Source: Centroberyx gerrardi
Lineage: Eukaryota > Chordata > Actinopteri > Beryciformes > Berycidae
Length of the DNA stretch: 64,000 nucleotides
Direction: 5' to 3'
NCBI RefSeq assembly: GCF_048128805.1
Contig: NC_136017.1
Span: 17,209,807 to 17,273,806, forward strand
This document shows, piece after piece, positions 25,901-38,215 of the stretch (within the stretch, counting starts at the first letter, position 1; each line of letters opens with the position of its first letter). The notes below the pieces were generated by a model, which had not been told where the DNA came from, made no database searches, and saw only the letters and a list, made by a program, of their open reading frames with translations. A program made the position numbers and the translations under genes.

Positions 25901-28900
25901 TCAGGCAGTGTTGCGGACCTCAGGCATGAGGTTGATCAGAGAGTTGCTGGCCTGGGCCAACTCTGTGATAGAAACTCTGCCCCTCTGTTTGATGAACTGG
26001 GCCACTGAGTTGAGTTCCTCTGGAGTGATGGAGATGAACTTCCCTCTGTCGTCGATCACTCCTGCAGGAAAGGGAGAAGAAAGACAGGAAAGGAGCTGAG
26101 GCTTTGAAGTGATAATGGATGGTTTTACATTTTAAAAAAACCGTACATAACATTCACCTAGAACTAAGTCCCACATTTCAGGGTTTGTCATTCCCCTTTT
26201 CCTATAAATGCTTCTTTGTGAAGCCTATAATAAAATGACAGTAACAAAATATAAGATATCAGGTAATACAACCTGACCTTTTACCTCTGCAACTTGCAGG
26301 TACACTAACCTGTGAGGGAGCCATCGGCTAACAGGTCCTGTAGTCTTGCAATAGCATCCTGCGTTCGCATCCCAAAGTGTGATGCCAGGTCTTCCAGCAG
26401 AACCACTTTCGAATCCTGCAGGACAAAGTCAATGGTGTATTCAGCTGTAAAGACATGAATCTACTGTAGCACAAGTTGGAGTGCGTAGTCTCTCAACACT
26501 TACCTCAATGTGCTGGATGAATTCTTGCAGGAGGTTGCGTGACTGAGGGCAAAGGACACAAATATTTATTACCCCGTAATGATAATTATGACAATTGTGA
26601 GCCATCCATTTTAGATTAGGTCAAAAATAAACTGGGCATTGTAACAGATGCAAACTTGAAATACTTGTATAAACTGAATTATGTGCTTCTTAGGCTGGGG
26701 ACACACTAAAAGATTTAAAATCCTAATTTTGAAAACACATTGCATCACACACAACGACAGATTTCACTGATTTTTTTGTTTCTCCGTCGTGCTCATGCTT
26801 ACACTAGACGACTAGGCAAGGACAAGGTGTCATACATGTAACGGTATAACTGAGATTATCCTGCTGACTCCTGAAATGTCACTGATGTCAGGACCTCTAA
26901 TCTCGCAGGAACTCGCACAATCCAATGTGAATCAACGGTCAATATGCATTAGGGACAAAAAAACACAAAATGTGACTTTGGGTAAAGCTGTGGATGGAGA
27001 GTCAAGTGGGCAGTACTTTTCAATTGAGCTGGAGGTGAGTAGGCTTCACAAGAAAATAGGTAATGGCCTTCATAAGAAAAAAACTTAATAGCCTTGATGT
27101 GTTTTCTGTCTGCAAAGGTAGTGTGTTGTTTGTGTGTTGATGCTGACAGTCCCAACAATAGTGTCATATTTTGCCCGCTACCAGTATGTGCACTGTGCGT
27201 GGTGCTACACTCCCTTATGGTTGTTCCATAGCCTTGTAGCCTCTTGCAGTCTTGTCCGCTACATTGTTAACATTTGGTGTTTGGTTTGGTTTAGCATCTA
27301 ACTAGTTACAACCTCCGTGTTGTTAGGTTAGCTTGATTCGGTTATGATGTTTTGGCATGTTTTGTACTGACGCTAATGATGTAGCGTTACAGTAGTTGTG
27401 CTGCTGCTGTGGTTGCTAAATTGGTATGTAATGTTAAAAGTACCTTACGTAGCTACAATATTAATATTTAGACATGTTGTACACTAACATGTAATAACTA
27501 TGTTTGGACCTTTATCCACATAGTTAGGTAGCCATAAGAACAATCTGTAAACCCTGCAGTTTATGCTTGCTGTGCACTTCTACATGATGTGTCATTAGTA
27601 AAAATGCATCCTTTAAATGAGTGATCAGTATAGTGCCAGTGGCGTACTGATCTGACCTGGTCCTCAGTGAGTTGCTCCTCCTCTCCCTGGTCTTCTATGA
27701 CAAAGGAAGCTTTGAGCCTCAGGTACTCCTCTTCCTCCTTTCTCTCCTGCTCTTCCTTCGCTTGGCGCTCCTCTTCTTCCTGAACAAAACACCAGCAGAG
27801 AGAAAGGCTCTGACACAGAGTAATAGGTTCTTTGTGGAAACCAAAACCAAACAAACATTCTCAGAAATAGGGCGGAAAATATTCCACAGTGAGATCACTT
27901 TGTTAGTGGCCACTGTAAAGATGACGTTTTAAGGTTAGGTTCGTAGTTAGCTTTGCAATGACAGTTATGTTTAAAGGTGGAATCCAGTCCAAATATTTTT
28001 CATGAACATGAACATTTTCTTTATAGCAATTGTTGTGGCATCCCTGGACCTAACACATGATCCCCCTTTTCCTCGAATCTAGAGGTGCACCGATGGTATC
28101 TGTAGTACTCGTACTCTGAGCAAATGAAGCTTCGGATACCGATACTTTAACGAGCTGCACTTTGGTGTAATATAATACTTTTCGAGCAGGAGAAAAAATG
28201 ACTGCAGCGTGCCAATTCTTTGATCTCAGCAAAGCAAAGCGTCCCAGCTGTGCCAAGCTAAGGTGTCTGGCAGTGTTAAAACTGGAAGAGAGGTGAAGCA
28301 GCTCCCTCAAGCCAGCCAGAGACAGTTAGAATAATGCCAGAAGTGAGGCGATACCGCCTTCAAAATAAAAGCGTAAAATGTGTCACTCACTTTGGGAAAA
28401 AATAATAATCAAGCAATGTTGGTGTAAATATATGGTCTGAACAGGATTTTTTTTGAGAAAAACAACTGTATTTTCATTCACTTAGAGTCCCCCTTAAATA
28501 TATTCACTGAGGTACTTACTCAAAAAACTGCAACACGTCGTCATCATCATCATCGTGCCTTGCGGTCAATTTTGACTGCATTATATTTTATTCAGGCTGG
28601 CTTGTTGGTTTAGGATTAGGCCCTGACACACCAGGCCGACGGTCGGCCGTCGGGCAATGTCGGGCCGTCGGGCCGTCGGTAAGCGTCGGTGTCCCTAGTT
28701 TTTGCGGTGTGTCCCGCACCGTCGGCAGTAGTCGGACCCTGTCGGCGTCTTTTCGGCCGATTGAGCATGTTGAATCGGCATCGGAGCCGTCGGTGAGAAG
28801 GCCCTTACTGTACTTGTGAGGAGCATCCATTGACTACATTAGACGTAACGTGTGTGTATGTGTGTGCGTATTTCACCTGCTTCTGCTCCATAAGTCGTTC

Positions 28901-31104
28901 CCTCTCGTCCTCCTGACGTCTCTCCTGGTCTCTGAGTTCCTGCATCCTCTTTCTCTCCTCCCTCTCCTCCAGCTCTGCCTGACCGCAAATAATCATACAA
29001 CACAATACATTACAACACAATACAATATTTGGGTTGGGCGACTGGACGAACACATCGGACTGAATCTGTCGCCAGTGGAAGATTTTCCCTGATTTAAAGG
29101 AATTCAAATTTTCTTGTATTTATATACAGTACATATCTGAACAAAGATGTTTAATGAAGACATTGTCAAAATCCAACAATATTAACAATATGATACTTTT
29201 CTTGGATTACTGTGTATGGTGTGAGTGTGTCAGAGTTTCTTTCCCACCTCTCTCTGGGCTTTCTTGGCCTGTTTCTCCTCCAGCTTTCTCTGCTTCTTGG
29301 CTCCTACTTTCGCTGTCGGCTGGAAGCTCTGCTGCTCCTCCTCTTCCTCCTCCACAGGGTTTTCTTCTGGAAAACAAGAATAAACTCATTATCTACCACA
29401 CGCTAAACCCAACAAAGTCTGGATAAAGCCCCCCCAGGACCCCCTATCTCAGTATTTAAGATTAACAGCCAAATTACAAAAGTCAACACTGATCAATGCG
29501 AGCAAATATTAAAATTCTGTTTGTATGACCCATCCCCAGTGTTCACCGTTGTCAGAAGCGTCTCTCTGGGCTCGTCGGTTGACCATCACACTGGCGAGGT
29601 TCCTCCTCCGGCGAGGCATGCCAGCTCCTCGCTCCTCCGCTGCCTGCTGAGGGTGCCGCGCTGCCCGGCCTTCATTCTGCCGTTGCTCCGTATCAGCTGA
29701 GCATGTAGACGGCAGAGGGGCATATCATTTAAACTCTATGCATATTAATATGTTATTGTGGTACATTTCAGATTTCATCTGTATGTAGTTTAAAGTGCAT
29801 TTCACCACAGAGTCCCACTTTACAGAGGTTAAAAACAGCATACAGCACTAAAAGTGACAATTAATGTGTGTGTATGTGTGGAATGATGGCGCTAGTCCAC
29901 TCATTGCCTTGTAGGTGAGTAAAAAAAAACCTTAAATCGGCTGTATTTAACAGGCAACCAGGGAAACAATGCTAAAATAGGGGTGATGTGTGCCGATTTT
30001 GGAGTCCTGGCCAGGATTCTAGCAGCTGAGTTTTAATTAAATGTAACTTGTTGATGAGGCATGGATGAATTTTTCTGCATCATTCATACTGAGAGAGGAA
30101 GCTCCTAATTTTCGCTGTTACCCTGGTGGAAATAGGCTGCTTTAGAGATATTTTTGGTCATGGAGAGGTCCGATTCAAATGTTACTACTGTTACGCGGTG
30201 AGCATTCTCAGCCTGGACCGTGAATGCTTAAACAATGTCTAAAATAAAAAAAATACATGTATTATGTTAAATACTCTCTATTATCTAGCCCAGTGGTTCT
30301 CAATGTGGGGTCCAGGGACCACCAGGGGTCCTTGAGGGGGTTCCAAGCACATTGATGAATTGTTAAACTTCAACATTATTTAATTTACAAGAAGTTAACA
30401 CCATTACAGAATATAGAAGAATGACTATTTTGATCATAGTTTCTGATATCTCTCTGCCTACAATACAGATAGTCATGAAATTCTAGACAAAATCATCTAG
30501 AAATAGAAATATTCTTAGATTTGTGTGCAAGAGACAAAATTTCATTAAATGGGGGTCTGTAGTGTAATCAATTAGGGGTCCTTGATATAAAACAGGTTGA
30601 GAATCACTGATCTAGCCTATATCATTCTTCCTGATGCTGCAATGGTCTAATTTCCCGTTCAGTAGGCTACAGCTGACATTTCAACAGCTTGGCTGGTATT
30701 AGGAAGCTCTTAGCTCCGAATCGGTACTCTGCAGGAAACTAGTTGATCTGTAACACTTGTCCTCGAGACACCCAGAGAGAGTAGTGATTCGAAGCTAGGA
30801 AGCTCTACATGCTGCCAGCGTTCCCACAGTATTGTCAACTATAATTTAATGGAAAAGAAAGAATTGGGGAATATTTTAGAGAGAATTAAACAGATAAAGA
30901 TGACCCAAAGAGGAGACTTTGTAATACAGTTATGACAGTTATGAAACGACCAGCTGGCGAAGATAACTTTAGTTAACCACTAGCTAGGCTAACTCTAACA
31001 TTATGAAGCTCCTCACCTTCCTCTGTTTTACTCCGCACCTTCACCGCAAACAGAATCAGCACAATGAGAATTGCCGCGGCTATCAAATACAGCGCAACAT
31101 CCAT
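25901..31104 (-). CDS. ddrgk1: DDRGK domain-containing protein 1 (UFM1-binding protein 1)
   Basis: Eight coding exons on the minus strand: 31017-31104, 29547-29696, 29248-29366, 28877-28978, 27657-27779, 26504-26542, 26310-26415 and 25901-26061. They splice in frame to 295 aa, slightly shorter than the mammalian protein. The N-terminus ([20 protein letters not shown]) is a single signal-anchor helix. It is followed by a Glu/Arg/Lys-rich, coiled-coil-like middle (about 80-200) and a winged-helix/PCI-like C-terminus with the eponymous DDRGK at 246-250. Known role: it anchors the UFL1-CDK5RAP3 UFM1 ligase to the ER surface, where it ufmylates ribosomal protein uL24 and supports ER-phagy and ER stress control. 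Introns carry several inverted-repeat elements (listed). It converges on cars2. Confidence 0.96.
28079..28330. repeat. likely dispersed element in ddrgk1 intron 4
   Basis: This block begins AGAGGTGCACCGATGGTATC and has GATACCGATACT-type motifs, which resemble common fish non-autonomous DNA transposons of the GTGCACCGAT kind. I could not find a matching right end, so the boundaries are approximate. Confidence 0.4.
28618..28805. repeat. GC-rich GTCGG/CCGAC repeat element in ddrgk1 intron 4
   Basis: A 190-bp GC-rich island in AT-rich intron carries more than ten GTCGG or CCGAC motifs and the palindromic core GGCCGACGGTCGGCC near 28643. It looks like a dispersed non-autonomous element rather than a CpG promoter, because it starts with CCCTGACACACCAGGC and is internally repetitive. 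Confidence 0.5.
30291..30609. mobile_element. non-autonomous hAT (Charlie-like) transposon
   Basis: The 319-bp element starts CAGTGGTTCTCAA and ends TTGAGAATCACTG, so the terminal inverted repeats match at 12 of 13 positions. It is flanked by a perfect 8-bp target-site duplication ATCTAGCC at 30283-30290 and 30610-30617. Eight-base duplications and CAGTGGTTCTCAA ends are typical of the hAT superfamily. It has no coding capacity and sits in ddrgk1 intron 1. Confidence 0.92.
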
Positions 31105-31210
31105 AGTTATTCTAAAAATGTACACTATTAAATAAATATTACATTTCAGGTCTGTTTAGTTCGCTGGCTAACTACGAAGCTAGAGAGACACGTCTGCTGT
31201 GATAAACACC
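31105..31210 (-). promoter_or_regulatory. ddrgk1 5'UTR and proximal promoter
   Basis: The about 100 bp upstream of the ddrgk1 ATG is modestly GC-rich with TAGCTAGC-like and CACGTC motifs, but shows no TATA box. The transcription start must lie here or just beyond; the assignment rests on position. Confidence 0.35.
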
Positions 31211-31234
31211 ACGATTTCCGCTAACAACCTTCAA

Positions 31235-31335
31235 AGTAAAAGTCTTCTTCTGCTTCTTCTACTTCTCTGAGTTTACTGGCGGGTCGCAAACCAACTTCAA
31301 GGTGCATACCGCCACCTGCACCCATTACACAGTAT
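31235..31335. repeat. probable short dispersed repeat
   Basis: CTTCTTCTGCTTCTTCTACTT followed by GAGTTTACTGGCGGGTCGCA and a GGTGCATACCGCCACCTGCA motif. This combination recurs near many fish genes. I recognise it from pattern memory and cannot confirm copy number here. Confidence 0.4.
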
Positions 31336-32418
31336 TGAGTATTGTTAAGGCCAGTATGTCCAAATCTTAAACCTATAAAAATGACCTCTTCCTTCCTGGA
31401 TTTTCCTTTATATTGTCTCATTTAAATTGAGTTTTGGATAGCCTATTATATTATTAATGTCTTGTCCATATACCATTTTTCTTGCCAGGTGTTAATTATA
31501 GCAGTCCTAATTATAGATTTTGCCTCTCCAGAAAAGATAATGCTACCTCTTAGAGGGGGTAACCTTGATTTGCTTTAAAAAAAAATAAAAATAATTAGAA
31601 TTACCTCTGAATGTCATGTTATGATAGCCACATGTCTATTTTGTACTGTTGATGTTTTTCCACTATGTAGGCCTATATGAGTAGTTTTGTATGATAACTG
31701 ATGATACCTACCTGTGTTTGTTAAATTCCTATTTGCATGATTATCAATGGAACCAGTGAGAGATAATGGCACCTGTGATTGAAGATTTACATGATTGCTA
31801 ATTGAAAACCATGTCATCTCTCACCAGCCTGTTGGTGCAGATAATCTATATAGATGTCACGTCTCTACCCATTGTTTCATGTATGCCAGATGAAGGTCTT
31901 GTGCCTGAAATGTCACACTGAAATAAAGTATTGCAAGTATAGACAGTGTGCGGGAATTGTTTATCTAGTCACAGTTAGTTGATTTTTCCTATGGACCTAT
32001 CACCTTTAAAGGTATGCAAAAGCCTTTCTTCTTAATTGTAACTGGCATTAAAAAGGTCTTAAAAGTCTGAAATTTAACTTGAGTAAATGTGAAGGCACCT
32101 TGGGTGATGGTCCAGGCTATGCAATTAAAATACAGCTTTTGATTCATTTGTTGTGACTCATTAGTGCTTTTTTTTGAAAAGCTTTAGGCTTGAAGTGATT
32201 GCAGAGATGTTGTCAATTTCACAAAACTCAAGTGAGTGGAGACCCACTGGAGAAATTTAACTGCAGCATCAAAAACATCTCATGATGCAAGCATTACAAA
32301 CTATGTGCTCATATGATATTATTATTTATGTTTTCGTTTAATGCAGAGATTATATGTTTCAATTAAAGGGGAATGACAGTCAGTTAACGGAATGGATATT
32401 ATTCTGTATGCATACTGT

Positions 32419-32483
<65 letters not shown>

Positions 32484-32844
32484 GATGTGGTCTCATATCT
32501 ACTGATATAATTGTTATCTCTTGTATTCATCTCTGCTGTTGCTCTGTGAAGCAATTTGTAATATGAGGTGTTAAGATGTTAAGATGAAAATCTCATAAAC
32601 ACAATAGCTTTTCAACAACTAAGTTGTTGATCGTATCATTGTAGAAGCTGTTCACAGGGTTTTTATGCAACCTGTCAAGGAAAATAAAAGAGAAAAAGAC
32701 AAAAGTTGGAATTATCAGGGTTTCTCAAGACAGAAACTGAAATTGTACAAATACCTGGGAATATGGCTAGATAGTAGGTTATCATTCAAGATTCACGTGG
32801 AACACCTCACCTCAAGCATGTTTCTCTTTTGATAATAGAAAAAT
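31336..32844. other. intergenic, no gene seen; (CA)n at 32424-32482
   Basis: AT-rich spacer upstream of ddrgk1 with no recognised gene. It contains a perfect CA repeat of about 59 bp at 32424-32482. At about 32730-32830, plus-strand sequence reads YLGIWLDSRLSFKIHVEHL in one frame, which resembles the tail of a LINE reverse-transcriptase protein and abuts the minus-strand L2 fragment that follows. Confidence 0.5.
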
Positions 32845-33645
32845 AACAATAACAAACTTTATTTGTATAGCACCTGTCTAAAAACAGAGTTTTACAAAGT
32901 GCTTTACAGAAGACAAGAGAAACAACAACAAAAAAAACGACAGTAGTACAGAAGACAGACAGTAACACAAGAGACAGCCAATAAAGGATAACACAGGGTA
33001 AAAACACAAGATTTCAAAACAGGATAAAACAATTACATGAAGGCCAATCTGTAGAAGTGTGTCTTGAGAAGTGATTTGAAAGAAGACACAGACTTTGCTA
33101 GCCTAATTTCCTCTAGCAGGCTGTTCCACAGTGTAGGGGCTGTAATGGCAAATACCCGATCACCTTTAGTTTTCAATCTGGACTGAGGAACAGTCAACAG
33201 AGCTCTGCCTGAAGATCTCAAGCTGCGCCCAGGCTCGTAAGGGGTTAGCATGTCTGAGATGTAGGTGGGTGCTAGGCCTAGACGAGCTTTAAATGTGATC
33301 AGGAGAATCTTGAAATCAATTCGAAAAATGACAGGTAACCAGTGGAGGGACGCAAGGATAGGAGAGATGTGATCCCTACGTTTGGCACCTGTTAAAACCC
33401 GGGCAGCTGCATTCTGGATGAGCTGGAGGCGTGAGAGGGACTTCTGACTGAGGCAGGAGTAGAGGGAGTTGTCAACAAGGGAGAAGATGAAGGCATGAAT
33501 GACCTTCTCTAGATCAGTAGGAGATAAGAATGGTTTGATTTTGGATATGTTTCTCAGATGAAAGAAACAGGACTGCATTACCCTCTTCACCTGCTCGTCA
33601 AAGGTCAGGTTGGAATCAAAATAGACCCCTAAGTTTCTGGCCACT
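32845..33645 (-). mobile_element. L2-type LINE, 5'-truncated copy
   Basis: The minus strand holds an uninterrupted 203-codon frame (33033-33644) equal to the C-terminal tail of L2-clade reverse transcriptase proteins. Recognisable blocks are LGVYFDSNLTFDEQVK, LQLIQNAAARVLTGAKRRDH, SLHWLPVIFRIDFKILL and APTLWNSLLEEIR. The catalytic domain is missing, as expected from 5' truncation during target-primed reverse transcription. The 3' end (plus-strand 32845-32910) has the L2 tail TTTATTTGTATAGCACC and ends in an A/T-rich microsatellite-like run. The frame is intact, so the insertion is fairly young, but a tail fragment is not functional. Confidence 0.85.
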
Positions 33646-34909
33646 GGCTAATATGTATAAACAGAAAGACAGCCAGAAATGAGTTGTGCAATGTAAGCAA
33701 TTGCACTGAAACTCAAGAGACCAGTTTATTATTGTAGTTTTAAATACACATGTTCTCTGAGAAAGTCTTTAGAACGGTGATACATATTTCAAGGTTTCTT
33801 GGTGTCCATGAACTAACAAGGGAGGCGTAGCAGTAATTGTGAACCATGCATTTTCCGTAGTTTCAGAATGAAATTCAATAATTCAGAAGTAAGTGATTCT
33901 GTGGACAAAACAGCAACTTGTGGCTCAGTTAATAGAGAATGAATCTTCACCCAAACTGCAAGAAAGTGTACATAACATTTTGGTTTATGTAGTTCAAAAC
34001 AAGAGTAAAACTAAAGAATGTGAAACCTTTTTTTTTTACTAGGTATTCTAGGTCCAAACATTTTAGCCAAAGCAAATAAAACCAAAGTTGTATCTATTTG
34101 TGCTGCTTACACTGGATAGTGTTGAATAATAGGTATTTTTGTTGTATTTTTTTTACTCCAAATCTGTGTGATCAATAAACTGCCAAGGTTGACAGGAGAA
34201 ATTGAATAATTGCTCTGAATAATCTGGTTTGAGATTGTCATGCTGTTTGTTCACTTATCTATGGTCCTCTGGCACTAAAATTAAAAATGAAACATCATCA
34301 CTGTGTGGCTAGTCAAATCTTCACTGACCACTTGTTGTTGACCACTCTCACTGACTTGTTAAAGGTACATTAAGTAGCCTAATCTATGTCCTTCATAGAT
34401 AAATATAGCAGACCAACAGAAATTCCAGCAACATTGATAGAACTAATCTCTTCATACAAAACTGGTATTAACAGCCCTCTCAGTTTCACCTTCTGCAGCA
34501 AGAAATGCAGCAAGAGAAAAGTAAGAAAATGTGCACAGACCCCCAGTTCTGTTCTCATGCACAAAAATCGTCCAGTGCCCTTTGCTTTGCTGCATGTCAT
34601 CCCCTCTCTCTGCCTTGTATTTCCTGTCAATCTATATTGTGACTGTCTAATAAAGCAGAAATGCCCAAAAAAAAAAAATCTTTAAAACAGAAAAAGACAA
34701 AACATTATGGAAGGTAGAAAGATAAACAAACAGACAAGTTTTGTGACGATTGGACACGCAGTTGATCAGCTAATTTTGTGTTACACTGTGACTTTTGTCA
34801 AGTTTATCATTTAATTGCAACCATATTGTTCAAGTTATTCACAATGGCCAAACATTCTATTGGAAAGTATAACCCTTGTTCTTGAGAGTTTAGGACTTTG
34901 GACAAGATC

Positions 34910-34985
34910 AGCCTGGATTTGTACCCATGATCTTCCATGTGAAAGGCTGATGCTTTACCTACTGAGCTAAACTCCTCTTATAGCC
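34910..34985 (-). repeat. tRNA-like sequence, probably a SINE head or tRNA pseudogene
   Basis: On the minus strand a TAGCTCAGTAGGTAAAGCAT block (A-box and D-arm like) is followed 30 bases later by GGGTACAAATCC (B-box-like, consensus GGTTCGAATCC). Arms are imperfect and the B box departs from consensus, so a functional tRNA gene is unlikely. Confidence 0.5.
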
Positions 34986-35180
34986 TTGTCGAGTACAAAA
35001 TAACTAAAAGGAGAAGTATTGTGATACTGCAGCCTGTGATTGACAGTACTAACCACTTAACCACATGCAACTTTATAGTGCTCTCCATCCTGAATTTCTC
35101 CAAGGGGATCAATAAAGTGCTATCTTAAAGAGTAAATCAGTACTAAATCACATGAGGAAGAAAATTGCTGCTGCACTGCT

Positions 35181-35258
35181 CTCCAATCAGTGATGTCAAA
35201 TCAGGTATTTTGCCTTTGACAGAATGCCAAACACCTGCTGTGACATCACTGATTGGAG
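35181..35258. repeat. 18-bp perfect inverted repeat, 42-nt loop
   Basis: CTCCAATCAGTGATGTCA at 35181-35198 is exactly complementary to 35241-35258. Pairing continues imperfectly inward through CAGGT/ACCTG. It would form a long hairpin in RNA or single-stranded DNA and may be a small miniature transposon. Confidence 0.8.
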
Positions 35259-35549
35259 TTTGACTATAGTGCAACATGCTTGAAAGTTTCAACCCTCACC
35301 CCCCGTCCCAGCTTCACGCAAATGTACTAATATAGCTCTACATTAACTGGCTAAAATTAAAATGACTGTAGGATAATATTTATTTATAATAAATAATGTA
35401 AATAAAATAGATGTTGATTTGCTATATTTTGATTGAAAACAATTATGTACAATAACATGGATAGGAATTGTACTATTTTCATTGGACAGTTTGACAACTA
35501 TGATATTAGAAAAGAGAAAACATGGTTAAACCATAAAAACATTCAATCC

Positions 35550-35579
35550 ACTTCCCATTCATTCAAATGAATGGGAAGT
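35550..35579. repeat. 30-bp near-palindrome
   Basis: ACTTCCCATTCATT pairs exactly with AATGAATGGGAAGT with a 2-nt spacer. Similar CCCATTCATT palindromes are dispersed in fish DNA. Confidence 0.8.
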
Positions 35580-37104
35580 AAAAATCAGAACCCGTCCAGC
35601 TGCATCCGATCTTGGTGATTAGTTTATATTCTGGTTTTCAGGGTGGTCAAGTGCCAAATAACCCCCATGTTAAAACAAAGTGGAATATTGCTTTAATATA
35701 TGATACAAAGTTGTTATATAATCAGTGAGCAACCTTTTTTTTTTTCAATGTTTTAATTTATTTTAATTTATGTATGTTGCTCAATCTGTGTAATGCACCA
35801 ATGATGCGACGCAGGAGTCTTCTTTTTATGGTCTATGGGCAGCACCACATATCTCCAATAAAATTGAAAACATATGCTGCAACTATGGCAACAGCTGGCT
35901 GGTCTGGGACTTCAGCTCACAATCTTGTGCTCTAAAGACATCTGCTTAAGCACTCCACTTTGATGTGCCAGAGTGGGGAAACAAAACATGACAGTTTCAC
36001 CTATATTGTAAACCTCAGAAAGAATATTATAACAGTATTAGTGCCCTCCATTAATCAGTTTAAACATGGCTTTACAGATATCATCTTGAGAGTACAGACA
36101 TCATTTGTCTTTAATTTGATGAAGATTGATCAAATTATTTTGAACTATTCACATTGTCAGTTTATCAAACAGTTTGCAGCTGGAAATTTCGATCTACCGT
36201 ACACTTAGTTTTCAAGATATCGTAACATTTTTTTTCTGTTTACTAACGAAGGTATGACGATTTCAAAAGTCATGTTTTTTTTCTGTAACTTGTGGTTTAG
36301 GAAGATGACGCTGTGTGATCACAGTCAATTTTTGCTATAAAAAGAAGGGGGCGACTGCGGAACTGGAGGTAGGTACCAGTGTGCAAAAGATTTATCTCAC
36401 GTCAGCTGACATGTCCTGAAAATTTCAGCTCTCTAGGCTAAACTGTTAATGTTTTATACCCATTTTATTCATTTTTGCAGGTCTGATTTTAGAAGGCAAA
36501 TATAGCGCCACCTTTTGTCCAATCATGGTCTTATTCAATTATTTGGTGTTGACTTGTGCTTGTTGGATGCATGATGAGATTCAGAGCACTAGCTTTAACA
36601 AGCTCACAGGAATTTGCGAAAAAAGATTGTGGCGCCCCCTTTTGACTGTTTTTGATGATTGTTTTTAATGAAACTTCACCCACAGAGTTAAATGCCAGGG
36701 GATTTTCCAGCACTAAGCTGAACTGAAGAAGCCTCTTGGATGAGTGGCAAAACGTCTTCAACTCTTCATTTGGTTTTCATTTCTTCATTTCCTTTGGATA
36801 CCATACAGTAATTTTTGTTAGGCCAAGTTATTCTTCATTAGCTATTTTTCCATCCAACTGTTGAACACATTTTAGGCAAACTTTTGAAATGTCAGAAAAA
36901 ATAACATGTGAATTAAGTTTCCATTTCCATCAGTTGGGTTGAAGTGAATAAATAGGCTTCCTGAATGTCAGAAAAAAACATCCATCGCCAAAATGGAAAG
37001 TCTTTCAATAATTGATTAGTAGTATTGAGCAAGTTGTTGTTTTTATTCAGTGTCAGCTAATGTTGGTCATATTTCATATTGCATATTTCAAAGAAATGCA
37101 CTTG

Positions 37105-37260
37105 GTGATATTTTAATGTACTAACATATGGTCATACAATCACTATGGTGACTTTTATACATGTTTAGAACAACAAGTATGATATTCTAATATACCAATT
37201 AATGGTCATACAACCATGATGGAGACAACCAAGATGTTAGAAACAACACGTATGACATTT
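37105..37260. repeat. about 75-bp tandem duplication
   Basis: Two adjacent diverged copies share ATGGTCATACAA(T/C)CA, then TTTAGAAACAAC-like and GTATGA(T/C)ATT blocks in the same order. The second copy starts near 37190. Confidence 0.65.
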
Positions 37261-38053
37261 CTGGAGGTCGTGGTGGACAGATATTTTACAGACAACATTT
37301 CAACATCCAAAGCCATCAGGCTGACCATGCCAAGACTACGTCATTAATTATTTGATAAATGAATTTCCATCACTATTTATCACATAACTTCTTAATCAAC
37401 AAAAAATCGCTGCTGCTTCAAGCAAGTGTAAAAGCGTTTTAAATATTGAGGCAACTGTATGAAATTTTGCCATTTCCATTCACCTGTTCTATTTTGATAA
37501 CACAATTCTTTGTAAAAAAAAAACAACAACCCCAAAACAAAACAAAAACAAAACATGGATGGAAACCCAGCTATTGATATTTGTAGTTCATACTATTGAT
37601 ACTGTTGTTTGCAATGTGATTTAGCAGCTTGTAGGAAATGGATGTTAATATTTTTGGTCACTAGAGGGCTATCTAAGACTGCTAATGTGCAGTGGTTGCA
37701 CTACAGCATTGACAGTGATTCCTCCAGGGAATGATTAATTTATGTTACCTTGCCTTAGTGTATTATTATTGTGTACTATTAATGTCGCATGCCTATTATT
37801 GGAGTAGTTACTATTAGATACCATATTGATATGTCATATAGTTTTATTCACATCTGCTATAGATTATATATATTTATTTTTGTGTGGACTACAACTACAT
37901 TCCAGTAACCATCCTAACCATGAACACAAATGCCAATTATACCTACCAGAACCAGCCCTTACTCAACCCTACTCATCCCATTTTACAGCTGGAGGGAGAG
38001 AGTAACTCTTATGAATTCCTGGATGAGGGCACAAATCTCTCTGCACCCATGCC

Positions 38054-38055
<2 letters not shown>

Positions 38056-38113
<58 letters not shown>

Positions 38114-38166
38114 CGCATACAGAACCACATACACACATATATGTATGGAAGATGAAATTGAAGTAT

Positions 38167-38206
<40 letters not shown>
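38056..38206. repeat. (CA)n and (GT)n tracts facing each other
   Basis: A perfect CA tract (38056-38109) is followed after about 60 bp by a perfect GT tract (38169-38206). Because GT is the complement of CA, the two can pair as a long hairpin. Confidence 0.93.
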
Positions 38207-38215
<9 letters not shown>

